Positions 1-11,927 of a DNA stretch of 64,000 nucleotides are shown in pieces; position 1 is the first letter of the stretch, and each line of letters opens with the position of its first letter. Made by a program: the position numbers and the translations under genes. The stretch lies in assembly GCA_900239685.1 (NCBI GenBank), contig OENT01000191.1, forward strand, positions 62,001 through 126,000. The letters are read 5' to 3'. Source of the stretch: Rotaria macrura (lineage: Eukaryota > Rotifera > Eurotatoria > Philodinida > Philodinidae). The notes under the pieces are model-generated. The model saw only the letters and a list, made by a program, of their open reading frames with translations, had not been told where the DNA came from and ran no database searches.

Positions 1-655
1 CAATCTTTTTTTCTGAAACAGAAAGATATTTTAAGCAGCTCTTCAGTAAGCTCTTCTGTTTCAACTTCCATTGAATATCGGAATTTTTATGTATAGGATC
101 CTCGAATTCCCAATGTCTAATCGATAGAAAACTCGACGTTCATGTTTCGATAGCACAAACGAATTTTTATTACAGTTAAAAGATTTTCACTGATAAACAT
201 CTCATTTTCGAGTCCACAAAGCTAATCGAATATGCACACAGGGAGATATTTGAATGTGGTATTAATTATTTAATATCTTTGAATGTCAAAATAAATACCT
301 GAACAGTACCTGAAAACACTTTAATACGATTGAGTCATGGAGGACAAGTGATACTAGTGCTGATGAAAACATTATTGTGCCATCAGTTCGGATCAACTTT
401 GCTTGATCGAAACAAGCTAGTTGAGTTTACAGCCGTGTTACATTCAGAGATATATTGAATATGGTACTCTGTTAAATCTAAACAAGTTACAGTATTTTTT
501 ATTTGCAGTCGATCATCAACTACAATTAACTCTGGATGAGCCTTTGACTTCTGAAACGATAAGATCTTATTCTGAGAATTGGAAGCATCATTTGCATGAC
601 CTATTCTTTCCATAATTATTTGATACGTTGGTATCTGTTGATTTATTGACATCAG

Positions 656-2030
656 ACGAGACCTGATCATCTCATATATGATTAGTCTAAAAGGTGAATT
701 CAGTCGTTTTCACCAATGTGAATCTGATCAGATCTCGATGCATATGATACCAAGTCATCAAAGAAAAATAGTGTAAGTAATTGGATTCGTACGTTGTATG
801 GAAAAGCAATTTAAATCGTTTCAACAGGATCGACCTATTGAGTTTGGCTTCGGTAACAATAATTTGACTAGGATTATCAAATTTCTTGTTCTTACAGTCT
901 TTCTGTTAAATATCCAAGTAGTCTTTACTTTTCTTTCTACAAATATTATTGACTGGATGTCGAAAAACGTGTTTTTTTTTCAGTTTACCTTTCGAAATTG
1001 GCAAGAAAATGCGTCATGTGCCAAGCAATGGGAACATTCATGGAACATCATCTTGCAGTCAATCTGAAAGACTCCATGATAACTTAAGTAATAATTAATT
1101 CGAAAACTACCCAATTCTTTAGTTAAAAAATATTTCTTTTTATTAGGCGGCAATGGATATTTGAATAACCAAAGTGATTCAAGTTCATCTGCCAGAGTTC
1201 CAACTAGTTTTCAAATAAAAATCAAAGCTATGGATTCAAGGAATGTTATTTCTACAAAAATGGAATCATGTGGCAAAGTTTATTTTGAATGGAAAAGTGG
1301 AGATTTTACACACTGTAAGTGAAACATTATGTTCCAATTTACGCTGAACGACAACAATTATTGTCGAATTTTTCAGACCGAACTAAAATACCACCATATT
1401 GATTATTATCAAAATCCTTAATTTTACGAATAATCGGGGTGTTATGTAGTTCTTATCGATTGACATTCTATTAAATAGTAATACTCAACAAGATGATTTA
1501 GTTTTGTCCGAATACTCAATAGTGCAGAATATTTCGTTTCATGGAAAAAAATATACCATCTAGCACTGAAGAGTGTGTACCATTGATTCATAGTTAGAAG
1601 CCAGTGTAGTGATGGTGAGAACTAAACGTAATTCACTAAAATTATGAACCTGATAGAAAGTGTGACCTTCAAAAATAATAATTGTCCTTTTTAGGTGACT
1701 CAGCTACAAGCGATATTGAACGAACACCTGTTTTAGAAATTCAGCAAACAGGTATGATCATGTAGCAAGTTTCTTATTATTTCTAAAATAGAAAACTGTC
1801 TCGATTGAAGATTATTAGTGAATAGAAAAAACTTCTCTTCAAAATTCATACTATTCTATGTTTTTAGTGTCACATTTTAAACCGACATCAACAAGCGAAT
1901 TTAACAATAGCGCTTGCAATTATCCTCTTGGGTATATAATAATTCATATCATAATTAATAAACATATAAATATTTTCTGACTAGATTGCCAATTACCAGA
2001 ACATCGACAACAAGTCAAAATAATACTTAA
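656..2030 (+). CDS. Unrecognised Ser/Thr-rich protein, 3' part of a multi-exon gene
   Basis: Six exons can be chained with correct GT..AG ends and phases: 656-772, 984-1087, 1147-1314, 1695-1751, 1868-1931 and 1985-2030, ending in TAA, with an AATAAA 12 nt later. The product is polar and rich in Ser, Thr and Asn, with no domain, signal peptide or membrane segment that I recognise. The chain runs back to an acceptor at 655, so the true 5' end lies further left, possibly outside the window; 22-90 is another Ser-rich open stretch with splice-like ends but could not be joined in phase. Consistent phase over five introns is the main support. The 656-772 exon is the least certain. It could be a disordered regulatory protein. 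I assign no function. Confidence 0.42.
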
Positions 2031-4001
2031 ACGTTTTGAATAATAAATAATTGACAATCATTAAAAATTTTTATTTTAATTCAGCAATAATAACATATGA
2101 TCGTTCTTTTTCTAGTCTTTCTGTGAATTTCTTATTTTTTTTGTTATTAGATTAAAAAAATAATCTCATTCGTTATTTTTAACATAAATAAAATTTTATT
2201 TCTATTCTCATAATTTTGCAAAATACGGTTCGATTACTTTAATCTTGAATAAGAATACCTTAATCAAGTTTGATATGATTAACAAAGCAAGGAATAAAGT
2301 CGAAATCGCATTGATGTTTTTAAGAAATTTCTCTAAATAGAAATTAGAAATTCTTGGTATTAGTCTGCAAGAAAAAAAATACGATAGAAAGATGAGATGC
2401 ATGATCAATGCTGCGTACATAATTGTAAGTCGATACATTGATCTGCGGTGACGAGTGCAAGTTTTTGGAAGTTTTCTTTATTTCAAGAAATGTTGAAACG
2501 CAAAAGAGAGAAAATAATGCTAGATAACAAAATTGACATCTAATTACGAAGGTAGTAACATTTTCAAAAATCTGACTTGGCTCACTAGAAATTTATAAAA
2601 ACTGGATCTATTTTTTGTGTGTCGTGGTGGTGATAATTCAGCGGATTGAGTTACACCTCTCGTTGTGTTTCGTGAGGATGAACAGTTCCAATTTTAACAC
2701 TTTGAAGGGATATGTTTGTTATTTTTTGTGTTGTCGTAAATTTTTTTCGTAGCTCTGAAAAATTTGATTCTGTATTTCTAGTAATTTGCTATAATTTTAA
2801 TCTTTGCAACATAAATTTTTTTCTGGAGTGAAATAAGTTGAATATGCTAATTAAGGATATATTCCACTGTGAAGGAAGAACGCGTATGGGTTCAAGAAAT
2901 ATTCCTAGAAAAATGAAAAGAGTTTCATGTCATGTAGAATTGAGTTACAATGAACGTTAATTGTAGCGAATTAATTTATTGTGTGCAAATAGAAAATATT
3001 TCTAAGAAAAATTTTATTTTCAAAACTTTTCGATTAAATACGTCATGATTTTTAAGAACCAGAGTATTGAAGCAAAATAATGTGTATTTTTACTGCACTG
3101 ATAGTTCATAAAGTTCTTACAAGTATAATATGGAATCAGGTATCATAGAAAGTTTTGCTTTGATTGTTTAAACTGTCTAGCGTATTTTTTCACTTCGTCT
3201 TTGTATATGAATCGATCACTTTCATTGAAATTTTGATGGCATTATTCTTGAAAGTGTCCATTTACTATGAATTTCATCGTGGTCAAATTGATATGAGTAA
3301 TGAGGCGGGTTAAAAGACACAACTTGTTACCTAATCTCCGTCTCTCATACCTTGATTAACTAATATATACACAATACTTGAGAGAGGTTGTCCGTTATTA
3401 TTCCAACTTCTTAGAGTAAAAATTTTTCAATTTTTAATCTTCACCATCCTTTACTAAAGTCACATGAGATTGTGTGATATGGAATTTGGTGTATTTATTA
3501 TTTTATTAAATATTTTACACTGTCGTAAAACTTAGGATGTAGGTGTTCGTTGTATATTTATCCAAGCTACGACGAAACAATGATGAATGCGTACTCAACA
3601 CCTTGGCTGATCATTAAAATACGGGTGTAGATATCGGTCTTCACGGCTCTAGTTAGATGTCTCGAGACAATCAAGGTTGATATTCTTCCATTGCTGTTTT
3701 TTTCATTATAGAAAACAGTTGAGAAATGTCACAATCACATAGAAAAAGTCTACACTATTTGCTCATGAGAGACATCTATCGCCGAAGAGAGATCATTTGT
3801 GAATAGATTGCCTTAATCCAACAAGTACCAATGATAGACGAGCGTCAATTACTAAATTGACATGTTATGTATATTGACACGTCTTCGTTTCTATCTCTCA
3901 TATAGACAAATAATACAATCGGTCAAACGATCGGCACAGAATTGATAGAATAGTGGAAGTGAATGCTCGTTATTGATTACGTGTGTGAAACGATATAAAT
4001 T
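2031..4001. other. Intergenic, no supported gene
   Basis: AT-rich spacer between the upstream gene and GOLGA2. A hydrophobic 76-codon minus-strand reading frame (2208-2438) has no splice context or homology that I recognise. No repeat or RNA gene was seen. Confidence 0.6.
2042..2047 (+). terminator. Polyadenylation signal AATAAA
   Basis: Canonical hexamer 12 nt after the TAA of the unrecognised upstream gene. Confidence 0.4.
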
Positions 4002-7000
4002 ATGATGGATAACGAAAATCGTGAAAATTTAGCTAATGCTCGTCGTAAAGTTCGTTTTGATTAATTTTGATTTCTCTTTAAATTAATTATTTTACTTGTT
4101 ATCAGTTGAAAAAATTTCGTGATCAAAATCCAAGTAGTTCTAGTGAAACAAATGGTAGTGCTGCTCATGAAGTAAATTTCGTTCTTGTTTAATGAATTTC
4201 ATCATCATGCTTATTTTTCATTGTAGACAACTAGTGATTCTCGTTTTAATAGCAATGTAATGTAAGTTGATTTAAATTTCTGTGTACGTTTCGTAATTCT
4301 TTTCTAACATAACTTAGACAGTCACGTTCTACTGAAAGGATTAATGACAAACAGACAATACGTGATCGAATCGATCCGAATTTCTTCAAGTCATCTCTCA
4401 ATGATTTAGAAGTGAGTAATTATACGAATGTTTCGATAGCCCGTACTTTATCGAATATAGATACTCGGCGAAGACAATCATCAGTATGGTTCATGGATGG
4501 AAAATCAAAATCAAGAACGATCTCGTCTNAAATTGCGTCGAGATATAAAACAGTTACAAGAACAACTTGAAGTAGATATTTTTATAAATTATTGGATTAG
4601 TTTATTTTTATTTTTTCATTCGAATGAAATTTCGTATTGCTAGGTTCATGTGCAAACCATTGGTATTTTAGTAGCAGAGAAGACGGATGTATCAGCCAAA
4701 TTAAGTCAATCATTTAAGCAACTCGAACGTAAACAAAGTGAAATAGATGAATTATATGGACGGTTAAAAGCATCACGTGAACGTTTACAAGAATTTGAAA
4801 AACTCATGCAAAACTCAACATCAAACGTACAAAAACGAGAAATGGTCAGTTTCATTGCAATATTCGATTATGAGTAACTTTGATATTCCTATTTCATGTT
4901 TCTTTTCAAGGCTGCGAAAGAATCGGATAAAGAAAATGATCGATTAAAAATCGAAAATATTAGACAAAGGTTTTACTATGCATTTAGTGTTAATATTACA
5001 TGACTATTTATAATTTTAGTCAATCAATTGAAGATTTAAAACAAAATATAAATCAACTTAATGAAAAACTTTCCAATCGACAATGTCTCATCGATCAATT
5101 AAATCTTCAATTAGAAGCATTGAATAGTCAATCTCGGGTTTGTTTTTAAGTTTAAAAAACGAATAACTCAAGAATAATTGTCATTCTTTTTTAATATTAT
5201 TAGTCGACCAGTGAGACAGCACTTAAAGAACAACGCATCAATGAACTTGAACAAACAGTTCAACTGAAAAATAATCAAATAGATGAGGTTAGATTAAAGT
5301 ATCATATAACTTTTTACAGTCAATCATTGAATCATAAAGACAGTCGTTTGTAAAATGTGGCTATTAGAGTATTTATGGTAGTTGACATTGACCTTTTTGA
5401 TAGTGTTTCATCAGTATCAGAGATCCATATAAGACTACGATTTAAAGCTAAGGAGAGTATCTTCATTTGGTTGACTTCAAATATTTCTTGCTTATTTTTT
5501 CTTAACGAAAAAATTAACTATCGAATGTCCGACCTCAAGCATTGACTATCCATAAATCGATTCGATTTTCAAATAATAGATTCAGTAATATATATAAATA
5601 TATACCATACAGAGATATGAACTTTTTTAGATCTCCATATCTTGACACTAGAGTTTATTCAATGCTACTGAATTTTTCTATAGACAAAATTATAACTAAC
5701 ATCCTCTAATGTGTAGAGTTTCAAGTTCGATTTTTTCAGAAACCTTGGGGGTTCTTCATGTGTGGATTGGTTTCAGTAATGATGAATAATGGAGAATGTC
5801 TAAAATTATGAAGTATTGAATTTTCGTCTGTTATTTCTTTTTGAATGTTTAACTGTTCAGCTATCGCGAAAATATTCAACAAGACAACAAAAAATCCACT
5901 TTTTCTATCTCATAAGACAAAACTGTTGTGTATACATGAATAGATTCTATAGAATGTCTCATCATTTTGTAATATCAATTTATAGGAAAATGATACATAT
6001 TCATAAATAATCAAAAAGCTATTGAAAAACGTTTTTTGAAAACGAGAATAATTAACAAGATGTTAAATGTTTCGCTTCAACAATCCTTTTTTGTATCATT
6101 AAACTTCTCGGTTGATCTCATTTTGTTCTCATCAAATGTATCTCTCATTGTAAGAAAGTAAACTTGTACATAGAAGCAAATTGATTAATAGGAGCATTAA
6201 ACTATTTTCTAGAAGGACGATGTAGACACAAACATCGACAAATAAATGTTCTAAGAAAAACTAACATGATGAATATTCTTGCGAAAAGGAAAGTGACGAG
6301 GAAAGTTCACTAAACTGTTCAATCGGTTTCTCATTGAAACTAGTGACCTCACGTAATACCAGAGCATCTAGGTTGACGATTACAGACTTCATCTACGGCT
6401 GTAAACGACCGTATACGGTCTTATTATTGCGTTTTACATGGTCCAGTATTACGGTCGTATATCGCTGTGTCGTATACGGACAAATACGATCATATAAGAA
6501 CGTATACGGTGGAAAATAGAAACTGTTTACCGATTTCGTATACGATGACCATAAAAGATCGTTTTTCTGTCCGTATATCGTCGTATTTCCCCATGTATGA
6601 CACGGAGATATACTATCGTAATACTGGACAATGAATTTTGGCGTATTTCTCCGTATACTGTCGTTTACGACCGTGCTTTTTCGACCTGGGCAGTTATGAA
6701 TACTGTGAAAAAATTGTGCGTAATTAGCTGATTGTTACCGAAATAGTTCATTTATAAGGCCCAGTGTTTAAGGAGTACCGAGGTCTCCCCTTCAGTAGCA
6801 TCGAATAAATTGATTTTCGAATTTCCATTCTACATCAATAAAGACCTTAATAGAAACAGGTTATTGTGAACGTTTTAGATCTAACTGTTATTCTTCTCTT
6901 CAGACAGACCTATTGTGAAAATGTCTATTTTTCATAGTTCAAATAGAACAGCAGATTCATGAAAAAAATTAACCAAATGACCTAAAACTTTCGCAAACTA

Positions 7001-10000
7001 TCATTCTCGTTGAGATCTAATTCGATGTAAAGTTTCGAGTAGAAATTGAAAAATCAATTTTTTTCAGGGAAACCTCTGCACTCATTAAACACTGGATCTT
7101 ACAAATGAATTATTTCGATAGCAATAAGCTAGTTGCGCAAAACTTTTTTCAGATTATTCATCACTCGTCTGGTATTGTGCAAGGCCAATAGCTTCAAATA
7201 CAAAGCTATTGAACAGCTGGTAACTTTCACTCGTGACCCTGAACTTATGTTCACCATTGACATTTGTCTTATATTGATAAGAAACCATGTCGAAAGTCTA
7301 TCCCAGGTCAAACAGAACGATCCGTAAACGGTCGTATACGGTGAAAACACGGCCCATTACGGCGTCGTATTATCCCGTTTTAACAAGGTCAGTAATACGG
7401 CCGTATCCTCTATAGAATACGATAGTATTACGCTGTCTTTACGAGGGTTTTACGGCGTATATACGGTGTCCGTGTACGTCCGTAATACTGACCTTGTTAA
7501 AACGCCACAATACGTCTTAAAACGGTCGTTTAACCGTGGTATACGATATAAAAACGACCGTTTACGATACTGTAACGGTGGCCGTTTTGATTGACCTGGG
7601 ATGTTTTCAAAATTGATATGTCGCCTGTTACAGATTACATGAAAATGAACGTTTTTTTTCTTTCAAATTTTAAAAAGTTAGTTGAATCTAATAATCGAAT
7701 ACGTTCGGACAATGAACAATATCAACAATATAATACAAACATGCAAAATTATATTCAAGAATTGAATGAACAAGTATTTGAAACATTTTTCTCGTATCTC
7801 TGTTACAAGAATCTTCTTTTTTATCATTCTAATTCAGCTAAATCAATTGAGTGAAACAAATAGTATTTTACAAAATGAAAATGATTCGATGAAAAAAAGG
7901 GATTTATCTCATCATAATTTTACAGTTGATCACGATACTATTCAACATGAAAATCATTTATTAAGAAATGCTATCGATCAATGGTCGAATCGTTACGAAG
8001 AATTGAAAGTAAAATGTGATCATATCACGAAGTAGTACTCTATTCTAATTGCTTCGACCGCAACTATAATTGCCACTGTTCTAGATTGCTAACTGAAAAA
8101 AACGAACTTATTATCGATCTTAAATCAAATCTTAATCATTCCAAAGATCAAATAGATAATAATCAATATCTTGACCTTCAAGAACAATACAAGAATATGG
8201 TTATTAGTATTAAAACTAAATTCAAAAAACAGAAAAAAATGACTAAGAATTTTTCACTTTCTATTTCTAGTCAAATGAAAATATGAATTTGAAAAATCAA
8301 ATTGAAACATTAGAAAAATCAAATAAACATTTAAATGAACTTCTTCAACAATGTCAATCAAAATCAAATGATGCTCAAGAAACTCAAACTATAGAACAAC
8401 AAATCAACAGATCATTAAAATCAAATTCAAATGAAGATGATCTTTCTCTACAAAAACTATCAGTAATTAATTTCGCATGACTAAATCTTGACAAGAAAAT
8501 ATTAATGTAGATTTCTCGACTATTAAAAGACAACTACTTCATGATTGAAAATCAGAGTTTCTATCGAGATATTTGTGAAACACGATTTGAAATGTATGTA
8601 GACGTTCGTAAATTAAACTTCATCTGACTGCAGATAGATTTCAAGATATTATCAATAGTCTGTTTCTTTCTAAAATTCTACGCAATTGCATCGTGTTTCA
8701 TATGCTAATCCTGCAGTTATTGTGCTAACCGTATGTTTTTCTTTAGAATAAGATTGAATAACAATGAGAAAATTTCATGATAACAAAACGTTTTACGTCA
8801 GCAAACAGTCTTTGATGATAAATAAAACTTTCCTATTCCTGTCACATGTCAATATATTCGACTTTGAAATATGAGGACTATTGTAAAATAAATAAAACTT
8901 ATTTGACGCATTCCTTAAAAACTGTTTACTCGTTTTCTACTTTATGTGAAATTCAAGTTTCCATTGAATCAATCTTTTGACATCATGTCAAATGTACCTC
9001 TGAAAAACTTAGAATTCATGTAGTAAAGTTTAGCGATCTGATCATCGATACTGTTACACATCGGTAGATACTAATAAGAAGTCGCTGGTCGGATATGTCA
9101 TGTGAGGCTCGTGGTACACTTGTAGATCTCTAAAAAAACATTGATTTGTTCGCACCGTATCGTTATACATAGACTTAGCTTTTATGTTTTCTCTTATTTG
9201 TTTAACGGAACACACCTTTCATCTATATTCTTCGTACAGAACAGAGGTCTCAATGAGTTGACATGGACTGAAAGTCGATCGATAATAAGTGTGAGACAAA
9301 ATGAATTGAAATATGTTTTCCTTGAGACAATTACTGTACTTTTTCATTGAAGGTATATCGTTTGACCTATGTAGGTATTTTCTTTCAACAACTATAATTC
9401 ATGTTCTAAAATCGTTCGTATGTATATATTTAGCGATATCTACCCAGCTCGAGAAGTACTACCCGATTCCCACTGGAAATTTATGGATCCAGCGGTGTGA
9501 ATTATTGACTTGGGTATCAAAAATTTCGAAAAAAAGATTCTAGTTATTAAAAGAAACTGTCTATGTGGAAGAGTATAACTTCAAAGAAAAGGAACAGTAA
9601 TTATTTTATCGGAAAAGTGCTTCAATTCAACTTGCGTCACACTAAGTATAGAAAGATTTTCGGCTCATGAAACCTCTGGTAAGGAGTAAGATCGATTTTT
9701 TCTCAAACCTCTAGGATGCCAATAAGAATTTACAAATTCATTGTTTTCTAATTTGAGCATTATCAGTGAATCTTGTGCAAAAGACTAAGAATTTAGAATA
9801 AATACATACTGTATTGTAGAGTAAATAACAAAAACTAGTCAATCATTTGGAAATCTTAAAATCTGTTTCGGACGGGACAGGTAAATGAAGAGTTTCAATG
9901 TAATCTGTTGGCATATATTTTGAATATTCAAAAATTATTCTCTTAAGGTAGATACCACATAATGCTAAGTTTGCTGAAAATGATTTCATTTAACTTTACT

Positions 10001-11927
10001 GTTGGGTTTTTTAATCCATTCGAATTTCTCAACACTTTGTCTACCAACCAATTTCACTTGAACAGATCTATCTTACTCAGAATTATTTATATAGAAAAGA
10101 TTGATTTAAAGATCCGGACGTATTTAAGGTACTCTCTCGACGAAATATAATTGTGGACCAGTGAATACTTAATCAGACAAGATCTTATTCTTGTCTTTTG
10201 TAATACCTAGGATAGCTACTAGTGAAAAGAATGATCGATAGAAGTTTTGCATCTGTTTATCTGTTTTAAAGGAAAAGCTAAACGAATCGATACGTGAAAA
10301 TACAGATTTAAAACGTCGAATCCAAGATCTTGAACATGTTATACTTCAATTACAAAGTGAAACAGATACGATAGGTATCGAATAAAAATTCTAGTGAAAT
10401 CATATGATTACTTATTGTTTTTATTTCTTTCCCACATGTGTAGGTGACTATATACATCTATATCAACAACAACGTGAACAACTTCAAAAGCGTTATCAAG
10501 AAAAAGATATTCAAATAGAACAATTAACACAAGATCGAATTCATTTACAAGTAGCCTAGAGAATTTTAAAAAACAATTCAATTGAAAAACATTTCTTTTT
10601 ACTTTCTCTCATGTAGAAAAAATTATCTGACTTCGAAATATTACTTGTACAAATTCTTAATGTTCCAATTAAACAAGATCATATCGATTCATCAAATCAG
10701 TTACTAATAGATAGTATTCGTAAGTTATCTGACATAAATAATTATAAAATATTCAGTAAATTAGTAACAAAATATGTATGAAGATAATTAATTTTGGATT
10801 TTCATACAAAGAAGAGATAAAAATAAATTCGATGAAAAATATGTAGCAAGGATACTCTCGTGTATAGAAAATTTCTGGAATTAATTAGTCTATACGCTAT
10901 TGGTCACAGTGTTCTTATATTCATATAATCCACTTTATGTGTTCCCTAGAAAAGGCTGGTAAAAACAGACTTATACTGTAGTTATAAGTTATAACTTCTA
11001 AATCTGATAGGTCCTCAACAATATGTCTAAAACTGCACTCCACCCCGTATGAATTTCAACGCAGCAACCTTCTGAAAAATTGCTTCAAAGAAATATTTTT
11101 TATTTCATCCATTGATCTCTGTTTCTATTTTTTTTGTATTGCAAAGTCGAAGATTATCTAATTTCATGTTTCGCTTCGTTTACTCAACAAAATCATCGAT
11201 AATAATTCAACTACCCACACCCTTAGAGACTAATACTTAAAAATATCCACGTATTCTATTGCTTAAAAAAAAACAAATTAAATCATTGTTCGGTCAATAT
11301 CATTCTCAACTTTTGTAATCGAAATCTCATCACACGAAGCTAATCAGACCGAGGTTTTTTTAATGCAAGTTTCATTCATCAGAGATTTCAAGACCATGTT
11401 TCGATGAAAACCTTTTGCACATGAAAATGAACTCAAGATGTGTCTGTCATCTATCTCTTTTGAAAAGTCCATCGCTACTGAGAATCTGCCACAACTGCGA
11501 CGCGCCTTACAAAAATGTTGCCATTGCCGCAATGGCAGCACCACGTTGAGCATCTCTGATACATATCGCTTGATCTGTTAGAGAACGTTTTAATGACGAA
11601 TACTTTCACGAATAATCATCTAGTTAACTACAAAATACATTTTTGTTTCGTTCAAAATTATGTTCGACTAAACTTCTCTATTTAGAACAATCGTTGACAC
11701 TCGATAATTTACCATCATCATCTATAATCGACCAAACCAATCATACAAGATTGTTATCAGATATAAGTGTTGAAACAAAATCATATTTATTATCATTAGT
11801 TAAAGCATTGGGAGATGATCATATAAAATCTACGAAAACTGATGATTTGTCAACAGTCAAATTAGCTTTTGCCGATGCAAACTTCCACAAATGTTCAACG
11901 TGTACAGGTCCTGTATACTCCATATAA
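4002..11927 (+). CDS. GOLGA2: Golgin subfamily A member 2 (GM130), cis-Golgi matrix coiled-coil protein
   Basis: GM130 tethers vesicles at the cis-Golgi, binding p115 through its N-terminus and GRASP65 through its C-terminus. Exons: 4002-4049, 4106-4171, 4227-4261, 4318-4411, 4461-4571, 4644-4844, 4911-4969, 5020-5137, 5204-5287, 7678-7773, 7838-8031, 8085-8199, 8271-8462, 10272-10374, 10444-10550, 10617-10719, 11686-11927; about 655 residues, all phases consistent. The basic N-terminus (ANARRKLKKFRDQN) matches the vertebrate p115-binding segment; VHVQTIGILV (from residue 119) and SETDTIGDYI with LYQQQRE (from about 500) are near-identical to vertebrate GM130. The rest is coiled coil, shorter than human (about 1000 residues). 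The C-terminus is CSTCTGPVYSI. Three introns exceed 900 nt, so a missed exon is possible there. The ambiguous base near 4510 falls in a CTN leucine codon and does not break the frame. Confidence 0.9.
6367..6692. mobile_element. Palindromic MITE-like element, copy 1 (GOLGA2 intron)
   Basis: About 325 bp packed with CGTATACGG-type words in both orientations. The ends are imperfect inverted repeats (left GGTTGACGATTACAG, right GCTTTTTCGACCTGGGC), and an inner pair (CCAGTATTACG near 6445, CGTAATACTGG near 6619) is also inverted. No coding capacity. It is the more decayed relative of the element at 7301-7601 in the same intron. Confidence 0.65.
7301..7601. mobile_element. Palindromic MITE-like element, copy 2 (GOLGA2 intron)
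   Basis: About 300 bp bounded by TCCCAGGTCAA at the left and TTGACCTGGGA at the right, a perfect 11-bp terminal inverted repeat. Farther in, 7376-7400 and 7480-7504 form a perfect 25-bp inverted repeat by eye. It has no open frame for a transposase. The target-site duplication is unclear: flanks are CTA on the left and TGT on the right, so the superfamily is unresolved. Confidence 0.75.

Noticed and set aside
383-670. 95-codon minus-strand frame overlapping a 64-codon + strand frame
   Set aside because: Neither could be joined in phase to other exons or recognised, and part of the region fits the + strand exon chain ending at 2030.
2208-2438. Hydrophobic 76-codon minus-strand frame
   Set aside because: No recognisable family, splice context or neighbouring exon; AT-rich sequence often gives such hydrophobic frames.
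4412-4571. Apparent frameshift at the ambiguous base near 4510 in GOLGA2
   Set aside because: Placing a 49-nt intron at 4412-4460 keeps the correct frame through the following exon, and the ambiguous base then sits in a CTN codon, which is leucine whatever the base.
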